Shown here: piece by piece, positions 50,844 to 63,985 of the stretch
Layout of the letters: every line of letters starts with the position of its first letter
Position numbering within the stretch: position 1 is the stretch's first letter
Assembly (NCBI RefSeq): GCF_037975245.1
Contig: NC_092561.1
Span: 15,507,001-15,571,000 of the forward strand
Length of the DNA stretch: 64,000 nucleotides
Direction: 5' to 3'
Source of the DNA: Apostichopus japonicus
Lineage: Eukaryota; Echinodermata; Holothuroidea; Aspidochirotida; Stichopodidae
Made by a program: the position numbers and the translations under genes
The notes under the pieces: model-generated
The model's input: only the letters and a program-made list of their open reading frames with translations
What the model was told of the DNA's origin: nothing
The model's database searches: none

Positions 50844-53800
50844 ATGTCTTTCAAACGTACATTTCCAGATAAATTAAATTTGAAGAGGAATAATCCATGT
50901 TCTTTAAATTGCTTGAAATTTCAACATCTTAAACGCCGAATTAGGAAAGTAATCGTCCATTTGATGAGCTATTCCAAATTTGACCAACTCTGTAGCCTAC
51001 CAATTGACTTCAACGTAACGTTGACAAAGGTATACGTAACATCCTGTCCTGTGTTCGCTTTTTGCTTCTCACTAGGTCAAATGATAAAGATTTACCCCAA
51101 ACAAATAATTTTTGGAAAGAAAACAAAATTTTAAAGCTTCGCATACCTTTTTATATTACTGAATAAATGTTTTCACGATCAAACAAGCCATATTACTATG
51201 AATGTACTAGGTCAAAACATGTGTATTAGCGTTAGTGCTACAAACATACACAGTGATCTCTGCATAGGTCCGTTCAAGACTTTGTTCAGTTTTCATGTTG
51301 TAACTAGGTCAAATCGTAGACCTTCGTCCCAAATAAGTAACTTTCGGACAGAAAACTATAATATCATGTTCTACACACGTTTTCAAGTTAACGACAACAT
51401 GTTTTGTGTTCAAATCAGCCCAATTTCAAAAATGTACTAAATCGAGACTGATCCCATGGACTGGTATAGGCCTTTATCGTACACGATTTTAGCAATTGGT
51501 ACAATCAACACTTTGGTCAGTTTTCGTGTTGTAATTAGGTCAATTGGTCAGTTATCGCCAGGAATTGGTAAATTTTGGATAGAAATCAATAATATCATGA
51601 TCAACACACGTATTCAAGTTAACGACAACATGTTTTGTGTTCAAATCAGCCCAATTTCAAAAATGTACTAAATCGAGACTGGTCCTATGGACTAGTATAG
51701 GGCTTTATCGTACACGATTTTAGCAATTGGTACAATCAAGCTTTCGGTCAGTTTTCGTGCTGTAATTAGGTCCAATGGGGAACAATGAACACAAACGTGC
51801 AAGTTTTAGGTAGAAAACAAAATTTCTAGCGATCGTGCATAATTTTAAACTACTGATTAAGCGATTTTACGTTAAATTCAACCCAATTCCATCGCTCGAT
51901 CTACATGTAGGTGCTTATGCTGATACTATCTACGTACGCAAGTATAGCTCCCTAGGTACAGTCAAGACTTTGGTCAGTTTTCGTGCTGTAATTAGGTCAA
52001 ATGGGGAACAATTAACACAAACGTGCAAGTTTTGGATAGAAAACAACATTTCTAGCGATCGTCCACTATTTTAATCTACAGATAAAGCGATTTTACGTTA
52101 AATTCAACTAGATTTCATCGCTCGATCTGCAGGTGCTAATGCTGGTAGTGCTATCTACCATAGCTTCATAGATATCATATATACCTTTGGTCAGGTTTAG
52201 GACTGTCATTAGGTCAAATTGGGAAACAGACAGCTCTCCATCATCAGAATTGTCTAAATAATATATCTTCAACTACCCAGTACCATTCCAGACGTTTTAC
52301 GTAATTATTTGGTGATGAAATGAGCCAATTTGTAAAACACGACTACATCCACACTGTGTAAATAGCCTATGCTCAGCATATCACACACAGTTATTTTGTG
52401 ATGAGGGATAGAATTAGTCAAATAATTGACAGAAAAAACCTATTTGGGCGAAATTCCATGCCTGGCAGTTAAAGATCACCTATTTTCAGACTACCATGAA
52501 CAATTTCAAGAACTTTAACTCTTTATTTTAAGGTTAATATTAGGCCACAAAGCAACCACACACCCTTCCATATTTACTATGATGCACAAAACTGTCAGTG
52601 CAAAAATCAAACATGCATGAACTCAACAGTGTAAATTAGAGAGTTTTGGACTAATTACCTTCTTTTCATGTTTCTTTATAAAGAAAAACTGTTTTTCAAC
52701 TCGCATGTACCTTTTGGGACATTCGAAATCATTTGTTCATGAAGAAATAACCAAAATACTGTACCATGTGTAGGACTTTAACATATAACCTAGTAGCACA
52801 GATTGTGGTACTCTTTTTGAGGGGGTATAGTTTCAGTCATTTCTACCACCCAAAATCATATCAAATTAACAAGAAAGGTTTCATTTTGCTCTCTGGATAT
52901 ATATCCAAGCTCAAATTTATAGTTTCTGAAATTTTGATGAAACTGATCATGAGAAAGTACTAAAAATATAAAACTGTAGCCTACAGAATCTATGTAAGGT
53001 TTGTGTACCGTGGACACTACATTACTCAATCATCTCAGTTTTTTGGGGTAATTTTGTCAATTTTCAGACATAAACCATATGCTTCTGTTTATTTATCAAA
53101 GATTATATATCAGTGAGATCACATGCACATTTTTAAGCATTTTAGCCTATTTCTTGATGAAGAAATTGGCAAAATCCTACACACTTACTAATACAGTGGT
53201 GTGTAGTTCGGTTGTATAAGTCATTCTGTCACATATGAGGGGGTCTAGTTTCAGCCCTGTCATTGATACCAAATCAGGTCAAATACTCCCGAGTGTCTAC
53301 TCAGAGTCAGAAAACACATTTCGAAGATGAATTTTATTCATTTTAACAGTTTTGGTTGAATATTTTTACTCAAAAGAAGGTAAATGTATGAATGCAATCC
53401 CAAGGTTTTCACAGCATTATTCATTTCCAACAATATTACACCCCACTCTCTGCTAGTTTTAGTGTTAAAATTTGTAGATTTTTAGCAAAAAAGTCCCTGA
53501 TTTGTACCATTAATGGTTTAAAAATATTTCTTTAGTTCATTTCTACCTTTTATTGCAGTAGAAATGAGGATTTGAGAAAGAAATGGGACAAATTCTAGGC
53601 TTGACTAAATCCTCTACATTACTCGTAAAGCACGTGTAACAAAGACTGAAGAGCTGAAAGCTCTGATCATATCGTCAGCTACAAGTGGACTCGGCAAAAC
53701 TTCTTCGCCCTAATTCCAGCATGAATAAATCTATTGGAATAATACTTCCTACTGTAGAAAACTATTATTTCTACATGAAATTTGCTCAGAAGTTGTGGAG

Positions 53801-53902
53801 GAGCGATACTTTGAGAGAAATCTTACTATTATTCGGCTCATGGCAGCATGATTTTGCAACGCTTGTTATCAGTGATGAAGGTATACGACATAGTCGTTTG
53901 TA
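50844..53902. repeat. Macrosatellite unit B4 (3' end fused to further 240-bp monomers)
   Basis: Collinear with unit A3. It ends where the spacer joins a 240-bp monomer (GTACAGTCAAGACTTTGG) instead of starting a new unit. Confidence 0.75.
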
Positions 53903-56900
53903 CAGTCAAGACTTTGGTCAGTTTTCGTGCTGTAATTAGGTCCAATGGGGAACAATTGTCACAAACAAACAAGTTTTAGAAGGAAAACAAAATTTCTAGT
54001 TAACGTGTACTTTTTTAATCTAGCGATAAAGCGATTTTACATTATTTTCAACCCATTTCCATCGCTCGATCTACATGTAGGTGTTGATGCTGTGAATGTG
54101 GTAGTACTATCTACGTACGCAAGTATATAGCACCCTAGGCACAATCAAGACTTTGGTTAGTTTTTGTGCTGTAATTAGGTCCAATGGGAAGCAATTAACA
54201 TAAACGTGCAAGTTTTAGATAGAAAACAAAATTTCTACCAATCGTGCACTATTTTATTCTACTGATAAAGCGATTTTACGTTAAATTCAAGCGGATTGCA
54301 TCGCTCGATCTGCAGGTGCCCATGCTGTTAGTGCTATCTACGATAGCTTCATAGATAGAACCCCTATATTAAGGGAGTATATAGTTTCAGTCATTTCTAC
54401 CACCCCAAATCATATCAAATTAACAAGACATGGTTCATTTTTACCTCTACATATATATACAAGCTCACATTTATAGTTTCTATAGTTTAGATGAAACTGT
54501 TTATGAGAAAGCACCAAAAATACAAAAATGTAGCCTTCAGAATCTATATATGTCAATTTTGTGTACCGTGGCACACTATAATACTCAATCATCTGAGTTA
54601 GATGGTGTTATTTTGTTAATTTTTGGACATAAACCATATGCTTCTGTTTATTTATCAAAGATTACATATCACTTTGATCACATGGAATTTTTCAAGCAAT
54701 TATAGTTTCTAAAATAATGATAAAACTGTTTATGAGAACACTAAAAGTACAAAACTGTAGCCTTCAGAGACTATGTAAGGTTTGTGTACCGTGGCACTAC
54801 AACACTCAATCATCTCAGTTTGATAGTGTTATTTTGTTAATTTTCAGACATAAACCATATGTTTCTGTTCATTAATCAAAGATTACATATCAGTTAGATC
54901 ACATGGACATTTTCAAGCTTTTAAATCCATTTCTTGATGAAGAAATTTGGAAAATACTATACACTTACTATTACAGTGGTGTGAGTGTAGTTCAGTTGTA
55001 TATGTCATTCTGTCACATATGAGGGGGTGTAGTTTCAGCCCTGTCATTGATACCAAATCAAATCAAATATTCACAAGTGGCCAATATGAGACAGACAAGA
55101 CATTTTGGATAAGAAATACACTGATATCAACAATTTTGGTTGAAAACTGTTTCTCAAAGCAAGGCAAATATATGACTGCAACCCAATGTAAATTATATTA
55201 CATTCATTTTCAACAATGTAAACATCCACATTCTGCTAGTTGAAGGATTGAAATTGGTAAATTATTCACAAGAAACTATTTCTGTTTTCTGCCATTAGTG
55301 AATGTGAAGACATATCTAAGCTCATTAAAACCTTTCAGAGCAGTAGAAATGAAGATTTCAGGAAGAAGTGAGACTTATTCTAAAACTGGACAAACTTCTC
55401 TAACTTACTCAATATGAATTTTAACGTTTGAACTTTGGTCGGTTGTACAATTTTAGAGCTGCCAATGAAAAATAGTTGTAACATTGTCCTCTAAGCATAC
55501 TATTCCATACGAACGAAATTTGTAGTACAAATATCTTTATCCTTTAAAATTATGTCGATTTGAAAACTTTTAAGCCATAATTTGAAAAGTTATCGTCCTT
55601 TTCGTGAACTGTTCCAAACTTGACCGCGCTTGTACCGATTGGCTTGACGTTACAAATGAAGGGTGCACGTATGTACGACCCAGAACAGAGTCGGTTTTTA
55701 GCCTGTCATTAGGTCCAATAGCACACATTTCCCACAAACTAATAATATTTGGAAAGAAAACAAAATTTCAGGGGGACGGACCCTTTTTCGAATTACTGAA
55801 CAATGATTGGACACTAAAACTAGACCTCTTTCATCAATATACCAGATCGAAACTTGCGTATTGTCTTAGAGTGCTAGAAATATAAACAGCTGTAGCTGTA
55901 TAGTTACACTCACGACTTAAGTCAGTTTTCGGGCTATAAATAGGCCAAATGGTAAAGTATCGTGAGACTGCAGCAATATTTAGAATAAAAACAAATTTAC
56001 AAGTTCACATACACTTTTTCAAAGGAAAACAAAGTGGAATAAATCGCCAATTATTGGATTAATGAGCGATGTGGTCATCTCATTTGGATGCAGCTATTAG
56101 TGCCTGGTATTACATATCGATAAAGACATTGCGTTTGATGTTCTGTAATTAGGTCATTTGGCATATACTTTTCTCCAATTTATAAGGTTTGTAGGGCTGA
56201 TAAATTTTCCTATGCATCTTCACCCTTTTCAATATGTAAAAATAATGATATTGCGCGGAAAATGACTCAAACTCATCACTTCGTTAAAACAAAACAGACT
56301 GACGTGAACGTAAATTTTACCCGTACCCATTTGAACGTGTTTCAGAATCCATCGCTCTATTAATATTTATATCTATGGACGCTATATGATATCATTCGAC
56401 GACAAATAGATATAACCACTAGAATACGAATGTACCAGATGGAAACTTTCTCCGGCGCCAAATTAAAGTTGATCAGTTTTTACGTCTTTTCTTTGTGATA
56501 CGTCGTAGAATTTACCTGAAACCTTTAATTTGTGATAAATAAACAATTTTAATTATGGTATTTATTCCTTGACGGATGTGAAAACTGCATTTAATGTAAC
56601 AATACGACGAATTTCAGGAATAAACTAGAACACAGCAGTGCAAATACCATACATATGTACGTAGATATCCCTAAATCTCAGATAATTTGGGCACGTTTAC
56701 GTTATTTTTAAGCCAAATCCATTCAAATACTTCAAAAAATGTATACAGTGTGAAAGAAGACTATTTTTTGGTGTCACCTGCAGTGTTTAAATTATTTGAA
56801 AAGATAATTCTCGGTCGAATTAGGCCCATTTTCCTGGATTGACTAGAACGAAATCTTACACGTGGAAAGTGTGTGCTAATGTATAGAGCTATCTCCAGGT

Positions 56901-57060
56901 ACATAAATTTAGGTCAGTTTTTGGTCTATACTTAGGCCCATTTGCAACAAGAGTTCATGAAAATATATATTTTTGATGGGAAACTAAATTTGGAACTAAT
57001 TTGCATTAATGACATTACTTGAAGTAACCATTTCACTCTAAAAATAAGCATTATTACATG
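53903..57060. repeat. Decayed macrosatellite copies, element copy B
   Basis: Collinear with 9,721-12,880 with scattered substitutions and small indels only, for example a 3-bp TTA insertion near 56,095. No supported gene. Confidence 0.6.
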
Positions 57061-59456
57061 GGCTTTGATATATAACGAGGTTTATGTATGAGGTGTACTA
57101 GTTTTGTCTCTAAAATTTGTCATAAAATTGAGAAAATTGTGGTTTAAAGACTGATTTTTGATAGTAAACAAGTTTTCGAGCTCATTCATAGCAGGCAACT
57201 CGGTTTGCCACATCAAATTACCTCATGCCAGGACTCCAAAAATGAAACAGGTACCACAACACAATTTTCTTTGCATACAATGAAAAAGGTCTGTTAGTTT
57301 CTTGTCTGAAATTTGAACTAAAATTTGAAAAATTGTAATTCAAATACTGGTTTTCTATATAAAACACATATTCGAGCTCAGACATGGCAAGTGACTTGAT
57401 TGTTCACTTGAAATTTTCACATACAAGGACTCCAAACTTAAAACAGCACTCCATAATAAATATCAGTACCCCCACACACTGCACTGTATACAAAAAGTTG
57501 TAAAAGGTGTGTCAGTTTTTTGTCTGAAATTTGAAGAAATAATTTGAAAATTTAAATTCAAAGACTTGTTTTCAATACAAAACACATATTCGAGCTCAGG
57601 CATACACATAAATTTGAATTGCCACTTGAAATAGTTACAAACAAGGACTCCAAATTTGAAACAGAGATCCAAAATATAACCAGTACCCCTACACTGTACT
57701 GAATGCAAAGAAAAAGGTCTGTTAGTTTCTTGTCTGAAATTTGAACTAAAATTTGAAAAATTGTAATTCAAATACTGGTTTTCTATATAAAACACATATT
57801 CGAGCTCAGACATGGCAAGTGACTTGATTGTTCACTTGAAATTTTCACACATAAGGACTCCAAACTTAAAACAGCACTCCATAATAAATATCAGTACCCC
57901 CACACACTGCACTGTATACAAAAAGTTGTAAAAGGTGTGTCAGTTTTTTGTCTGAAATTTGAAGAAAAAATTTGAAAATTTAAATTCAAAGACTTGTTTT
58001 CAATACAAAACACATATTCGAGCTCAGGCATACACATAAATTTGAATTGCCACTTGAAATAGTTACAAATAAGGACTCCAAATTTGAAACAGTAATCCAA
58101 AATATAACCAGTAACCCTACACTGTACTGCATACAAAGAAAAAGGTCTGTTAGTTTCTTGTCTGAAATTTGAAGTAAAATTTGAAAAATTGTAATTCAAC
58201 TACTGGTTTTCTATATAAAACACATATTCGAGCTCAGACATGGCAAGTGACTTGATTGTACACTTGAAATTTTCACACACAAGGACTCCAAACTTAAAAC
58301 AGCACTCCATAATAAATATCAGTACCCCCACACACTGCACTGTATACAAAAAGTTGTAAAAGGTGTGTCAGTTTTTTGTCTGAAATTTGAAGAAAAAAAT
58401 TGAACATTTAAATTCAAAGACTTGTTTTCAATACAAAACACATATTCGAGCTCAGGCATACACATAAATTTGAATTGCCACTTGAAATAGTTACAAATAA
58501 GGACTCCAAATTTGAAACAGTAATCCAAAATATAACCAGTACCCCTACACTGTACTGCATACAAAGAAAAAGGTCTGTTAGTTTCTTGTCTGAAATTTGA
58601 AGTAAAATTTGAAAAATTGTAATTCAAATACTGGTTTTCTATATAAAACACATATTCGAGCTCAGACATGGCAAGTGACTTGATTGTTCACTTGAAATTT
58701 TCACATACAAGGACTCCAAACTTAAAACAGCACTTCATAATAAATATCAGTACCCCCACACACTGCACTGTATACAAAGAGTTGTAAAAAGGTGTGTCAG
58801 TTTTTTGTCTGAAATTTGAAGAAAAAAATTGAAAATTTAAATTCAAAGACTTGTTTTCAATACAAAACACATATTCGAGCTCAGGCATACATATACATTT
58901 GAGTTGCCACTTGAAATACTTACAAACAAGGACTCCAAATTTGAAACAGTAATCCAAAATATAATCAGTACTGTACTGCACTGTACAACACTGTACTGCA
59001 TACCAAGAAAAAAAGGTCTGTTAGTTTCTTGTCTGAAATTTGAATTTAAAGTTGGAAAATTGTAATTCCAAGACTGGTTTTCCATATAAAACACATATTC
59101 GAGCTCAACCATAGACACTAACTCGAGTTACCACTTGAAATGTTCACAAGCTAGTACTCCAAACTGAATACAGTACCCCAAATTGTACTGTATATCAAGA
59201 TACGTGTGAGGTGATTTACTTTTGCCTCTCAAATTAAATGTAAAAGTTGGAAAAGTGTAGTTTAAAGACTGGTTATCAATACAAAACAAATATTCGAGCT
59301 CAACCAAAGACTAAATTTCATGTTAAAGCTTCTAAATGTGATATTCTGGTGTCCCAAACTATAATTGGTACCCCCCTCCTGTTTGTACATACTTGGGTTT
59401 TTAAAGTTTTGTTGTCCAAATTTAGAGAAAAAATCTCAGATGGTCCATGAAGTTTA
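57061..59456. repeat. 214-bp satellite in 428-bp dimers, copy B
   Basis: Same dimeric satellite as in copy A but 206 bp shorter overall, about one monomer. This is consistent with unequal exchange after the two element copies separated. Confidence 0.8.
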
Positions 59457-62388
59457 GTTATATTTAAAAACGACACTTTTTCGAGTTGAAAAGGATGATT
59501 TGTGTTTAATTTTACATATAAATGACTCTAAAATTGGCCTTTTAGTTGTCAGTTTCTCTCTAATCCCTAACTTTTCCTGTGGCTTAACTGTGTAAAGTAT
59601 AGGAATACACACTAAGTCAATGGAGTAATGATTTTTTCGAAAGGAGACTATGATCGCCAAATTCGGTTTTCCAAAATTACTTCAGCTTGTCTGTAGCTTG
59701 GGAAAATTAATAGCAAAAGATTAACCGATTCCTTGAAACAAAATTCTCTGTCATGTCATCACAAATTGATGTTAAAGAATCGTTTCAAAAAGATGTGAAA
59801 GAGGCTAAAACGCGCCAGAGCCAACCGGGCAAAAGGCCCCTGTAAAGTCACTACGAAGCCCGCCCCCAAAAGCCAAACCGCCACGATTGTCATTAAAAGT
59901 GAAAAATGCTAATAATTAGGTCACCACTTAATGGATTCCACTGAAATTTAAAGAGGTTCTGGAGGCTAATAAAATACATATTTGGTATAAATTTCAGCAT
60001 TTAACTCGTCGGTATCATAAAGTTATACACAAAATAAATTTTTGCCAAATTTGCCAAAAATGATGGTTTTTTTACAATATCTTTGCAATGCGATAGTAAA
60101 AATATTCAGACGGGGCATCAATTTAAAGATTTTTTTACGCTCTATATCACAAAATTACTTTGAGGAATATCCAATATCACTAAAATATGTTTTTTGTCAA
60201 AAACTGTGAGGAAAACCATCTCCGGGCAAAAGGCCCCTGTAAATTTCAGCTAAAAATTTCATGCGGGAAAATCGATTTACAAAAAAACGGCAAGTACGAT
60301 TTTTTTGAAACTTTTATGAACCCAGTATGACAATTTGATCTAAAAATAGGATTAATTCTTTTGACTATGCGATGTTCGGTTCGTTTTTGAGAAAGATTTC
60401 AAATTACTGTGTTATTGTGTAAAAAGAGGCCTTTTTCATTCTGAGCACAGTACCCATGCACATTACGTAGACATGAGCCCCTTTCATGAGAGAAATGGAA
60501 TACCAAGGAGAGGTCTTCTCATGAAAGGTCGGCGGCGGGGTGGGGAATTTAATAAGGATAGTCCTTTTTCAAAAATGAGCAAAATCGGTTCAGAATTGAC
60601 GATTTTATGACCGACAGGGCAAAAGGCCCCTGAGATCGAAAAATCAGTTTCAGGGGCCTTTTGCCCGCTGGAAATATCGATATTTGCCTTAATTTCAAAG
60701 TATTCGCACAAAGCGGTTTCTAAGTAGATCGATCTGAAACTTTCTGAACACAAACCTGGTATTATTATCTTTATTTTTCTTTATCGTTTTTTTATTTTAG
60801 TCAGATATTGATCGAGTTAGAGCGTGTTATTTTTTTCCCTATTTTTCGGTATAATTACCGGAAAAAGACCAATTTATTTGTAAAAAGTGTCCTGTACGAT
60901 CTCCGACGCGATGTTCTTTGAAACTGACAAGTTTGGAGAGAATCGGGACAGAAATGGCTTTAAAATGACAAAATCAAAATTATCATGCAAAAACGCTCTA
61001 TTTTCTATATCCCGTGCGAAATCATATAGCTTTATTCGAGAAAAATACCCAGATACGTTCGAAATTTCATAAAGTAACACATATATTCGACTAAGATGGA
61101 TACAAAATACTTTGAGCCCACCGGGGCACTATAACTGAAGCCTCAATTTCAGTGCATTTTACCCTATGTGCCGTCATTCATTTAATACGCAATTCGACCC
61201 CCCACTTTTGGCAGTATATGCAGTTTTTGCCCCCTAGAATGTACTACGGTCGATTATATCTCGAATTTCCACCCCCTCTGTAATTCTAAGCGTATTTTAT
61301 GACCCAATTTTCATGCATAAAGCCTTCCCCCCCTCGGCCCCCCAGTTAAGCCCCTGCTATTGTTTTCGCCATGAATTTAGTATCTACGTGTAGCAAAGAG
61401 ATATGTTTATGTTATCCTAAGAAATGCCTTCCAACGGACGACATTTGCGAGTCAAAATCTTCCCAAATTTAGCCCGTGCTTCACATGGTACGTTAAATAT
61501 TCGAAGCAAACCTCTCGTAATTTTTGCACGTTGTAACATAGGAAATATGTACTTTAGACAGCGATGGCAGTTTATCAAATCTTTTTCACGAACGATTTAT
61601 AAAATGTTTTCATATCTATTGTGATGAAAAAACTTACGGAAGGACTTGAGAAGGGTTTGATCTGATAAAACATGGAAACTAGAATATGATAAATGAAGTA
61701 ATTATTGGGAGCGGATCGCATAAAGTGAACGTCGATTTCATTGTTTATTACGTGACGCTCCTAAATAACGAACGAGTTTGTTTACATTTGGACTCAGAAC
61801 GCAAGTGTTCGTGCGCAGTAGAATAGCGCGTCATAAATCACTCGTATTTACGTGAATTAACGAAATCAAGACGACAAGTAGGATGAAATGTTCTAGTTTA
61901 TCATAGACCGATACATTACAGGAGTATTTATAACTCCCAGATCCCTAATTTTATAAAACGACCGTTTTTAAGAGCAAACCGTATCACCAGACAGACAGTG
62001 AAACGAACATCCGCAAGGGGTCATCCAAGTAAGATAGCAACTCATACCCGTTGCGCGAAATGTCACGTAAAGCGACTGGGAAATCTTCAAATTACTCTTT
62101 TTCGGAAAATCGTCGGGGACAACGATTTTTGCTGATTGAATTTTGTTCTTTAATGTATAAAGATTAAATCCTGGAAATAAGCCGCGATTTTGTGAAGCAT
62201 AAAACGAGATAAACAGTATTTCCCGAAAATCGATTATATCGTGTAACACTCGACAGAGAGAGAAAAAATCGAGGAAAACGTTAAAATATCTTGGGTAATT
62301 TTGTTTTAAACATATCCCATCCGAATTTTGGTCTTAAATCTCCCTTTTTATATTTAAGAACTGTCAGTGAAGAGAGCCTATTTCCAGA
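59457..62388. other. Right arm of the element, copy B
   Basis: Collinear with 15,481-18,412 at a constant offset of 43,976, with only occasional base changes. The frame at 16,898-17,170 is shortened here (60,874-61,080) by an upstream change, which argues against it being under coding constraint. Confidence 0.5.
59827..60666. repeat. Internal copies of the 16-bp motif in the right arm, copy B
   Basis: Motifs at 59,827-59,842, 60,224-60,239 and 60,617-60,632, with the inverted partner at 60,651-60,666. In this copy the facing pair is perfectly complementary (CAGGGGCCTTTTGCCC), whereas copy A has a degenerate right member. The pair has therefore diverged or been restored since the copies separated. 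Confidence 0.75.
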
Positions 62389-62815
62389 GGGCAGAAAGCC
62401 CCTGAAAGCCAAAAACGCCCTGGCCAGTCTTATCCTCTCTCACAGGGCAAAAAGCCCCTGGCCGCTAGCAAAGGCCAAGAGTCGATCTGCAAGAGCAGGG
62501 CTTCAATTCCCAGTAGGTCGTGTACACAGGTTCCTGCGAAGAGGAAATTACGCCCAGAGGATCGGCGCTGGCGCACCCGTCTACCTGGCTGCCGTACTAG
62601 AGTACCTCGCCGCCGAGATCTTGGAATTGGCCGGTAACGCTGCACGTGACAACAAGAAGACCAGGATCATCCCCCGTCATCTCCAACTCGCCATCCGAAA
62701 CGACGAGGAGTTGAACAAACTCTTGAGCGGAGTCACCATCGCCCAGGGAGGTGTTCTTCCAAACATCCAGGCTGTCCTTCTACCCAAGAAGACATCCGGA
62801 GGCAAGAAGGCTTAA
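62291..62815 (+). CDS. H2A: Histone H2A, chimeric 5' end (third block)
   Basis: The same architecture as at 18,315: a 174-codon frame with 59 element-encoded residues before [10 protein letters not shown] and a complete H2A fold and tail. Compared with the first copy the leader has two substitutions (Lys to Arg in PEGRKPLK, Ser to Asn in KAKNALAS) and no frameshift or stop, while the H2A part is unchanged. Two copies are too few to infer selection. The normal H2A promoter is absent, as in the first copy. Stem-loop at 62,854. Confidence 0.6.
   Translation: MGNFVLNISHPNFGLKSPFLYLRTVSEESLFPEGRKPLKAKNALASLILSHRAKSPWPLAKAKSRSARAGLQFPVGRVHRFLRRGNYAQRIGAGAPVYLAAVLEYLAAEILELAGNAARDNKKTRIIPRHLQLAIRNDEELNKLLSGVTIAQGGVLPNIQAVLLPKKTSGGKKA
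62389..62460 (-). repeat. Right subterminal motif pair of copy B
   Basis: Two copies in the GGGCAAAAAGCCCCTG orientation at 62,389-62,404 (with one A-to-G change) and 62,445-62,460. The last ends 7 bp before the element boundary. The orientation is inverted relative to the left-end array. Confidence 0.75.
62468..62475 (+). repeat. Right copy of the 8-bp target-site duplication (GCAAAGGC)
   Basis: These are the first eight bases of H2A sequence after element copy B, followed by CAAGAG as in the intact gene. The base before them is A here and G in the intact H2A, so the shared segment is exactly 8 bp. Confidence 0.75.
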
Positions 62816-62853
62816 AGGGGAGGTTGCATTGCAATCGCCCATCGATTACCAAC

Positions 62854-62869
62854 GGCTCTTTTAAGGGCC
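62854..62869 (+). terminator. Histone mRNA 3' stem-loop, H2A (third block)
   Basis: GGCTCTTTTAAGGGCC, 38 nt past the stop. Confidence 0.9.
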
Positions 62870-63720
62870 ATCAAATCACCCAGAAAGATATACTCATTCC
62901 TCTCCTCAAACATGCTTGCGTCAGTGTCTTATTTCTCCTTTTAAGTTAGATGTATCAGCTAGCTGCAACCCCAATAATCGTGGGGCTTCGGACCCTCAGC
63001 CAAAAACCAAAGGTCAGAAACCCCAAGATTTGATTGAAAACTCCTGCTGGACAGAAAACTAACATCCCATAAAAAAAAAAAAAAAATAAAGAAAATATAT
63101 ATAATGTATGTAGGGAACTTTTCACATGATTTTGGCCGCAGGTTTTATGAATTAAGTATTTAGCAAGAGATCTTGGATTAGGGGATAAAGGGAACTTTAT
63201 TATTATTATTATTATGAATAATTTTTGTAACTTTTTGGGTTTGAAATAAAAATAGATATTGTGTTTGGCTGCTTCAATGAGCTTACTGGTAGCAATGCAT
63301 CTGGGGGTGTTAAGTCAGATCCTAAGGGCTTTGTTATTAATAGTCTTAGAAATTTGAAACTTGTAACAACTAACGAGGCATATACTACCGCAAGTATTAA
63401 TCGTTTCGCACCTTTCAATGTTATTAAGTCTGGAAATTTTTGTCGGTGTGTTACGTAATCAATTCGCAAAGCCAAGCCGAGGGAACGAGCATCAGCTCAA
63501 ATTTTCCCCCGATCTACTGCGAGAGCCTATTGAAATGCCCGAGGCAGGTAAACTGTTATGGCAGTGGTATTAAATTTAAGATCCGTGCTTTGAACGATAG
63601 AGATATTACTACGTTTTTAAGATTTACTTCTCTTGTATTGGAGATCGTTAACATACACGCTGATGTGTGTCAACCCATGTTAACACGCTTATAATACAAA
63701 GGCGATTAGGATAGAGGATC

Positions 63721-63752
<32 letters not shown>

Positions 63753-63969
63753 GATTAGGGGTTATGATTATGAGTTAGGGATAAGCTCACTTTGATTATT
63801 TATTAGTGAATTGCATCATGCACGAAGGGAATCACCAACCACCCAGCATAGAAGTAATAATAACAATAATAATGATAATCATTTAAAAAATAATAATAAT
63901 AATAATAATGAGACGACAAGTTGCATGTTCGGAGGGAGAGAAAAATCTGCTCTAACTGGTAGATATGAT
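62870..63969. other. H2A-H3 convergent spacer, third block
   Basis: Homologous to 18,894-19,996 with small differences: a shorter (TTA)n (63,198-63,215), a longer A run near 63,070, GAGATC for GATATC near 63,168, and an extended (AAT)n near 63,890-63,908. The inverted-repeat left arm lies at 63,448-63,569. No gene. Confidence 0.6.
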
Positions 63970-63985
63970 GGCCCTTAAAAGAGCC
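63970..63985 (-). terminator. Histone mRNA 3' stem-loop of an H3 gene lying beyond the window
   Basis: Minus-strand GGCTCTTTTAAGGGCC in the same context as at 19,997. By the spacing of the other units the H3 stop codon would be just past 64,000, so only the 3' UTR is present here. Confidence 0.85.

Larger units (their letters stand above)
30054..62467. mobile_element. Giant element, copy B: complete, inserted in H2A, about 25.0 kb plus a 7.4-kb nested transposon
   Basis: The left boundary is the first base where the H2A stub at 30,013 stops matching the intact H2A at 24,236. The right boundary is the last base before H2A sequence resumes. The two H2A fragments overlap by exactly 8 bp (GCAAAGGC), as expected of a target-site duplication. 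The ends begin TATTGCC and, on the opposite strand, TAGCGGCC, so the terminal inverted repeat proper is weak. The subterminal regions carry the same 16-bp motif in opposite orientations: six copies in 30,072-30,203 and two in 62,389-62,460. An 8-bp duplication is known for hAT and some other cut-and-paste superfamilies, and CAGGG is a typical hAT end, but I see no transposase and cannot assign a family. It looks non-autonomous, with a cargo of satellites. Confidence 0.7.
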
